Source: Eretmocerus hayati
Lineage: Eukaryota; Arthropoda; Insecta; Hymenoptera; Aphelinidae
DNA: 64,000 bases
Assembly (NCBI GenBank): GCA_029851415.1
Contig: CM056744.1
Span: 60,349,172 to 60,413,171 of the forward strand
Reading direction: 5' to 3'
Below are positions 58,085-64,000 of the stretch, one piece after another (the stretch's first letter is position 1; each line of letters opens with the position of its first letter). The position numbers and the translations under genes were made by a program. Under the pieces are notes generated by a model. That model was not told where the DNA came from, searched no databases, and saw nothing but the letters and a program-made list of their open reading frames with translations.

Positions 58085-58536
58085 AAAAAGAAGTGGGAAT
58101 TGGAATACAGTGATTGTGCAGTGCTCGCGCGTGTGTGCTCCGAAGTATCGTGACCCAGCCATTTTAGCTCGTGCTCTTCTCGTGTGAATTTTGTAGCGAC
58201 GCCGAGCTGAGTATGAGGAATTTTCGCCTCTAATACGTGACTGCACAAAGACTGCGAGTGACTTGAGTGCAGTGAGTGACTCGAACTAGTGATGCTATCA
58301 TGTTCGGCTTGACCCATCCACATCCATAGTCTTGTTAACGACGCATCGCTCGTCTAGATTCCGGAGCACATGCAACGCGGTGACGTTGCAATACTCACCA
58401 GCGAGCCGTCGACTCCTGGCAGTGGGATACCCGCAGACGGACGGCGCAGCAGCAAGATCCTAGCCCGCCACACTTGTGTTCAGCAGGAGTCGCGGCACCT
58501 GGACATCGTCTACGTGGCCAGCCGGCGGGGCATGAT

Positions 58537-58591
58537 GGCTGAGTCTGTAAGGTAGAGCTCGATGATCGAGGTCTACCTTACAGACTCAGCC
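58537..58591. repeat. 20-bp perfect inverted repeat (hairpin)
   Basis: GGCTGAGTCTGTAAGGTAGA (58,537-58,556) is the exact complement of 58,572-58,591. The 15-base loop contains ctcgatgatcgag, itself self-complementary. It lies in the BEL-D leader. It could be a structural RNA element, or a small template-switch copy. Confidence 0.85.
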
Positions 58592-59218
58592 GTTCGCCAC
58601 GCCAGCGTGCTTCGCAAAGTGGCCGGTCCTGAATAGGGGCGCTGATGTCTCTCTTTGCGGGCAAACCGGTCGTCAGCTGGCAGCGCATCATATGATCATT
58701 TGCAGTAGTCGTCGCATGAAGCTGCCGTCGCATCGCATCGACAGCTGAGCATTTTGGATCGGTCAAGTAACATCGTTCTAATTCCTCATTCTTGTTCTGA
58801 AACTCATGTGTACTTATCGTGAGCGGAATTCGCCCGCGCATACAGCAGCTCATGTATGAATGTTGTATACTTATTTGAGTTACATATGTTATTTCCAGTG
58901 TTGCTTTTCAGAACTGCCCCAGCTCACACAACTCGACGTTGTTGTATCTGAAAATTCACTCAAACTCGCGATTTGTTCTACTTTGCTTCTGATATTACAG
59001 TACGCAAAATTACTTTCTGTCAGCATACCACCTGCTATTTCCTTTAGGCGAAGAGTAACTCAACAGATTTCTACGCTGTTGGTTGGATTCAACCAATTTT
59101 TCTGGTACTCCTAAACCTTATCGCAGGTCATTCCGGTAACTCCAAATCTCTCAATAAAGTACTTTCACCGTACCATCCTCGTGATTCTCACATATTCTGC
59201 AAAATTCTGAATCCCAAA
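58592..59218 (+). other. BEL-D leader remainder, no coding supported
   Basis: Short frames on both strands only. Normal place for untranslated leader before gag. Confidence 0.5.
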
Positions 59219-60735
59219 ATGGACGCTCTCTCAAAAAAGCACGAGACTGCTTTGAGCAAAGTCGAACATCCCTTTTCAAATTTCAAAAAGAAAAAGCAAA
59301 CTGTAAGGAATGCCGAGTCACGCAGGGAAAAGTTAGATGAGTATTGGCAAGAACTCCAATCAGTCGATGAGGAAATTTTCGCTCTCGAAGGTGTCGATCC
59401 TGAGCATGAATATTTTACTATGGAAAAATCAGATTCAGCCGAAAAGTCATATTTAGATGTCCGCCGTGAATTCAACATTCGAACTCATACGAGTAAAATC
59501 GTCTCTGCGGGAGACATAACCACTCAGTACTTGATGCCTGAATATCAAGCTGCGCGCCTAGCTCCCATTGATATCCCTGTCTTAAATGGAACTTTCAAGG
59601 ACTGGCCTAAATTTCGTGATCTTTTCACTGGTACTGTAGTAAACGGTCATTTCAGCAATGCTGTCAAATTTTATCATCTAAGAACGCACTTGGCGGGTGA
59701 CACCGAAGCGCTCATTCTAGTATAACTCTTGATGAAGATAATTTTGAGACTGCTTGGGATGAACTCAAATCTCTCCACGAGAATAAACGACGGATGTTGA
59801 ACAAACACTTGAGGGAATTTTTTCCTGTTGAAAATCTTCAATCTGGATCAAATGCTGAGCTGAGAGTTCTGATAAATGGTACCATTAATTCTTTTATTGT
59901 ACTGAAAACTCTAGGCAGACCAACAGATCAATGGGATGACCTCATTGTTCTCATTACTGCCAACCGTTTAGATGAAAAATCCCGTATCCTATGGGAAACT
60001 CCTCTAGAGGATTCCACCGACCCTCCAACTCTCGCGCAGATGAAAACTTTCTCAAGAACGCGACTAACCACGCTTGAATCTATTGAAAACAGTCATCAGC
60101 TCTGCGTCTCTCAGCTCACAGAAAGGTCCATACAGAAAAGTCAGAAAGATTCATCTACTCCGCAAAAGCCTGGACCTAAAGTTTTGCATTCTGCACAAAC
60201 TCCTGCTGCTAACAAGCCGAAAAAATGCGCAAGTTGTGAGCAAGATCATACCTTGCAAAATTGCCCTTCGTTCAAGGCAATGGATACTGAGCAGAGAACA
60301 GAGTTTGTCAGATATCAAAAACTCTGTTCCAATTGTCTCGGACGTCATCAGTATGAAACATGTGAATCTGCTTATAACTGCCGCTGCTGTGGTAGTAAGC
60401 ATCGTTCCATGTTACATTCTGATAAACCTTCGCAGCCAGTCAGAAATTCATCGCAACTTTCTGCTGATACCCCTGTCTTGCAACCGAAAAATGAGTCGCA
60501 CAACCACGTGGTTGCCTTGAATTCCAACTTCTGCAAGACCAATACTGTTCTTCTCGCAACAGCCTGGGTTCAAGTGTCAAATGCCAATGGTCAGAGGGTG
60601 CTTGCATGTGTTCTCATAGATCAATGCACTCAAACGTCCTTTATCACTGAATCTCTTTGTCAAAGATTGAAGATTCTAAAACAGCGTGTTTCTATACCTA
60701 TGCAGGTGCTAGGGGGGAAGCAGTCTTACGCTTAA
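59219..60735 (+). pseudogene. BEL-D gag with zinc knuckles and start of protease
   Basis: Residues 1-60 of the first frame form a charged coiled-coil-like head. DUF1759 begins at IDIPVLNGTFKDWPKFRDLF (117-136). The frame breaks at 59,725 and resumes out of phase before 59,794 (DNFETAWDEL). The second frame (313 codons from 59,794) holds GRPTDQWDD, two CCHC knuckles (C145, C148, H152, C157 and the set at 178-190), a C/H cluster at 196-203 and the start of the aspartic protease, VLIDQCTQTSFI (274-285). The protease box has cysteine where a glycine is usual in this family. The frame stops at 60,735. Inactive as it stands. Confidence 0.9.
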
Positions 60736-61295
60736 GGGGTTGCTGAGAGCGCCATACGCCCTCACTTCGAGTCTTCATTTATGGCCAAGTTTAACGCACT
60801 GGTGATCGAAGACGTCACTGGCTACAAACCGAACGTCGGCGGGTCTGTAGCTGACTGGATGCACACCAATGATCTGCAACTTGCCGACTCTGACTTCACG
60901 AGCAGCCACCGTCGAGCTACTCCTGAGCGCTACAGTTCATGCACTCATTGTCGAGGATGAACTGCGGAAGGGGCCACCTGACCAGTCTGTTGCCACCAAG
61001 CAAAGCTCGGCTGGATTTTGTCGGGCCCGACTGACAACAGCGATCACTCGCTGATGCATATAACTGTACTTCACTCTGCTGTAGACGTCAAGACCAACGA
61101 GCTACTTCAGAGGTTTCGGTGACGAGGATGTCAGCAGCGACTTCTCTCCATTGTCTGCTGATGATCATTGTTGTGAAGCTCACTTCGTGGCCACACACTC
61201 TCGAGGTGCAGATGGACGATATACTGTAGGGCTACCTTTTCATTACTCTTGATCAATCCCGCCTGGGTGATTCTTTTCATCCAGCTAAACAGCTG
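60736..61295 (+). pseudogene. BEL-D protease to reverse transcriptase linker, decayed
   Basis: Short islands survive in changing frames: NDLQLADSDF near 60,870, CHQAKLGW or the parallel TKQSSAGF near 61,000, and DQSRLGDSFHPAKQ near 61,250. Between them stops and shifts are frequent. The order fits the region between protease and polymerase in BEL elements. Confidence 0.6.
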
Positions 61296-62151
61296 TTGTT
61301 CAAATTAAAGATTAGATTGGATCGGAACATAGTCCTTAAAAATGCTTACCGCGACTTCATGTCTGAATATGGAGAATTAAATCATATGTCACTGTTAAAC
61401 ATCAATCCCGATGCAGCTGATACTGAATCACACTGTTCCATTCCACATCATGGAGTTTTGAAAAGGTCTAGCATGACGACCAAACTCAGAACTGTTCTAA
61501 ATGGTTCATTTTAAACCGAAACCAGGAAACCTATGAACGATTTTCTGTTAGTTGGCCCTAACTTGCTCCCTGATTTACAATCTCTCCTTCTAAATTGGAG
61601 AAAGTACCGATATGCCTTTAGTGCAGACATCGAAAAGATGTTTAGACAAATTCTGATACACGGAGATGATCAAAGATTTCAATCGATTTTATGGCGCAAA
61701 TCGCGCAATTATCCTGTTTCTATTTATTTATTGAACACAGTGACATACGGAATGGCTTCCAGTCAATATCACGCTAACCGCGTTCGTATCCAGCTGGCTT
61801 CAGATGAGGAACAGGATTTTCCGTTGGGCTCTGCCGCCTTAGGGAGAGAGACCTTCATGGACGATGTTGTTTCTGGCGGTCACGATCTTATTGATGCCCA
61901 GTTGAAACAAACAGAGCTCGGTGAATCTATGCAAATCAGACGAATTTAATCTTCGCAAGTGGGTGGCAAACGATGACGAGCTCCTACATTATTTGCCCTC
62001 GGAACTTCGCGCCGCCCCCACACCTGGCAAACTCGTAAATATTCCTTGTCTTGATGACCAATCGATAATTTCAATACTCGGCTTGCAATGGGGTCTAAAT
62101 GAGGATATTTTCAAATTCAAGGCTGTAAAACTACCCCACACTGACATTTGA
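61296..62151 (+). pseudogene. BEL-D reverse transcriptase
   Basis: The polymerase copies element RNA into DNA. The first frame (61,296-61,514) ends at LRTVLNGSF, followed by a stop. The next (61,533-61,949) holds NDFLLVGPNLLPDLQ, motif A as SADIEKMFRQI (residues 30-40), TYGMASSQYHANR (71-83) and motif C as FMDDVVSGG (108-116), with both aspartates kept. Another frame change at about 61,930 leads to FNLRKWVANDDELL and ILGLQWGLNED (61,921-62,151). The catalytic residues are present but at least three interruptions prevent a full product. Confidence 0.9.
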
Positions 62152-63312
62152 CAAAACGATCTGTACTTTCGAGAATCGGTAGTGTGTATGATCCTCTTGG
62201 TTGGCTCGCTCCTATGATCACCGCATTCAAGTCTTTCATGCAAAAGTTTTGGATCGGAGGCTATGAATGGGATCGAGAGCTTTCTCGAAATGATGTTGAT
62301 ATTTAAGTGTTTTCTCAATATCTGAGCTCAAGATTTCCAGATGGATTCATTTTGCCAAAGATGCCAATCAATATAAATTACACGGATTTGCAGACGCATC
62401 TAAGGTTGCAATCTGTGCTGTAGTTTATCTCAGAATCACTTCTGGCGATCAATTTCTCATTCGATTGCTTCAATCAGGAACTAGAATCGCCCCTTTTGAA
62501 GCAGTTTTAATTCCACGATTGGGATTGTGTGCCACAGTACTCTTAGTTGAGTTGTCTTCTTGACTGAAAGAGTCTTCAAAAATTCCCAATCTGTCTGAAT
62601 TTCATTGGGCAGATGCAATGGACGTTTTGTATTGGCTCAAGGATATATCATCCAAATGGCCTACTCTTGTATCCAACAGGTGCTCTCGCATTATGGAAGT
62701 TATGCCTGGTGCTCCATTGGTTTCACGTCCGCTCCAAGGATAACCCTGCTGATGTTGGTGGTCGTGGCAGATTTCCAGAGGAAATTCTAGATTTGCCCAT
62801 TTGGTGGAGTGGTCCAACTTAGCTCGCCCTCCCTGGGAATCAGTGGCCAATCTCGAAATCCATGGCAGATCTTAAACCAAAAAAGCAACCCAATACCCCT
62901 GTACATATTCCACCCCCTTCTGTCGAAACTGCTATTTAAAAATATCTGAACTCAAATGATCTTATATACCCTTGTGATTCTTCACTTGAGAGATTGTCAT
63001 CTCTTGACTCTCTCATAGCTGCTACTGCTTATTACGTCAGAGCTTTGGCTGAACTAAAACATGACTTTTTTACGGCCACCAAAAACTCTGATCCCATTCA
63101 GCATCAGACCTGGGCTCAAATCTCTTCTTACGAAAAGCTTCTGTCGTCTGAAAAATGAGAGCGAGCTCGTCTTGCTTGGATGTGTTACATCCAACGTATG
63201 GTCTATGCATCCGAGATCAGAGATATATCAAATGGCAAGTCCCTTCCTAAGGCATATGTTTTTTACAACGTGAGTCCCTTCATTGAAAGTGGAATATTGA
63301 AAGTAGAAGGGA
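62152..63312 (+). pseudogene. BEL-D RNase H and integrase N-terminus
   Basis: After a stop, KRSVLSRIGSVYDPLGWLAP (about 62,155-62,214) marks the connection domain. GFADASKVAICAVVYLR (near 62,382) is the RNase H start. WFHVRSKDNPADVGGRGRF (near 62,735) is the tail before integrase. The last readable piece, VSPFIESGILKVEGR (63,268-63,312), is the entry to the integrase zinc-binding domain. Stops at about 62,300, 62,564, 62,820 and 62,938 break it. Similarity ends abruptly at 63,312, so the integrase core and 3' LTR are missing. Confidence 0.85.
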
Positions 63313-64000
63313 GGTCAGCTCACACGCAAAATAGTGAGTGACGAGCTTTCTCGTCGCTGGTGGCGCTGGTAGTGTGCATCGCCACAATCGTCGTTCTACC
63401 GCGCATCCAGGCGTCCTTTCCTTAGGGCCCCACGGGACGATGTAGGTAGCTGAGGGGAAGGGATGCTGACTGGCATCGACAGGCGATGCAAAAATGCAAC
63501 ACCTGGCGACGGTGCTTTTTCGGCGGCTCGAGTAGCTGCATACAGCTGCAACTACTCGAGAATTGCACTGTGTGCGTGCATCAGTGTAGATGCGGCGCGC
63601 GCGTGTGTATAACCGTGTATTCGCTCCGTGATTCAGCGTAGCGCTGCTTAGCGGCATCTTCCGAACTTCCCAGTAGCGTCTGCACGCAAGAGTATTGGGG
63701 GACCATAGCATATGCAGCATCAGGCGCGGACATGGTTTTCGTCTGTTTGTCAGAAAACCGTGGCTCAAACCCACCAAGAGTAAGCGAGAAAGTTGTTGGG
63801 TACTTCATTACGAAGATCTTAGGCCATTGTAGACATCAATCAGAGTAATATTGAAAAACTTACAGAATTCGAAAGTGTCGGAGTGAGCCGGTGGCTTGAG
63901 CGGCGGCCACGACGCCCATGCAAAAAGCATGGGCCAAATCTTGAAATCGCTCCAACTCACTCAATTTTGCTCGGATTCAGTTTCACGACCTCTCAAACTC
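63313..64000. other. no feature recognised
   Basis: A minus-strand frame of 165 codons (63,280-63,777) has no recognisable domain and is rich in cysteine and arginine. A small inverted repeat, ctcgagtagctgca with tgcaactactcgag, lies at about 63,526-63,559. The sequence may belong to whatever replaced the end of BEL-D. Confidence 0.35.

Larger units (their letters stand above)
57776..63312 (+). mobile_element. BEL-D: decayed BEL/Pao retrotransposon
   Basis: A possible LTR end (aaagca at 58,064) is followed by tggtcctccgagccggat (58,067-58,084), the tRNA-Tyr-type primer site with one change. Then come a leader of about 1.15 kb, gag, protease, reverse transcriptase, RNase H and the first part of integrase, all in the normal BEL order and on one strand, broken by many frame changes. 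The left LTR start is not identifiable and no right LTR is present. Confidence 0.85.

Noticed and set aside
63280..63777. A 165-codon minus-strand gene
   Set aside because: No recognisable domain; overlaps the broken end of BEL-D at one side.
1..64000. Telomeric TTAGG-type repeats or rRNA genes
   Set aside because: None seen on either strand.

Overview
The window looks like a transposon- and satellite-rich, heterochromatin-like stretch of an arthropod (probably insect) nuclear genome. The evidence is eukaryotic mobile elements throughout: BEL/Pao LTR retrotransposons with a tRNA-Tyr-type primer site, hAT, pogo/Tigger, a non-LTR reverse transcriptase, a tyrosine-recombinase element and many foldback MITEs. 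There are also long tandem arrays and no bacterial-style operons. Almost every recognisable coding region is broken. The only host-gene sequence I recognise is one exon-sized piece of the proteasome receptor Rpn13 (43,930-44,257, minus strand).

Layout. 1.7-7.4 kb is a degenerate higher-order satellite. 8.6-12.0 kb holds a tyrosine-recombinase fragment, an 89-nt hairpin, a three-copy tandem repeat and the start of a zone peppered with the short motif TTACGCCCTTTT. 12,072-37,861 is one giant inverted duplication: left arm 12,072-25,210, spacer 25,211-29,413 (mostly a 299-bp tandem array), right arm 29,414-37,861. The arms differ by about 3% in the one stretch I counted by eye. Their length difference is almost fully explained by four events: a hAT element and a BEL element present only in the left arm, each with target-site duplications and an intact empty site in the right arm; a foldback element that is 596 bp on the right and 3,316 bp on the left; and a 2.13-kb segment present only on the right.

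37.8-46.8 kb contains a BED-finger fragment, a 1.1-kb foldback element with TA target duplication, a 173-bp tandem array, a dead LINE reverse transcriptase on the minus strand, the Rpn13 exon and a block rich in self-complementary hexamers. 46.86-52.16 kb is a nest: a long foldback element is split by a pogo element (TA duplication), which carries further foldback MITEs, and also by a BEL element (GTTCT duplication). 52.2-57.8 kb holds small MITEs, a truncated BEL element with a gag pseudogene, another pogo-like end, an 0.8-kb MITE and a 123-bp tandem array. 57.8-63.3 kb is a decayed BEL element with gag, protease, reverse transcriptase, RNase H and the start of integrase.

The parts do not form a pathway. 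They record successive insertions, and the inverted duplication acts as an internal control that dates several of them. The most unusual items are the fully accounted giant palindrome, the inverted-dimer satellite that grew or shrank inside a foldback element, the dispersed TTACGCCCTTTT motif and the multi-level nest. Repeat identities come from eye comparison within the window; family names come from motif recognition without any database search.
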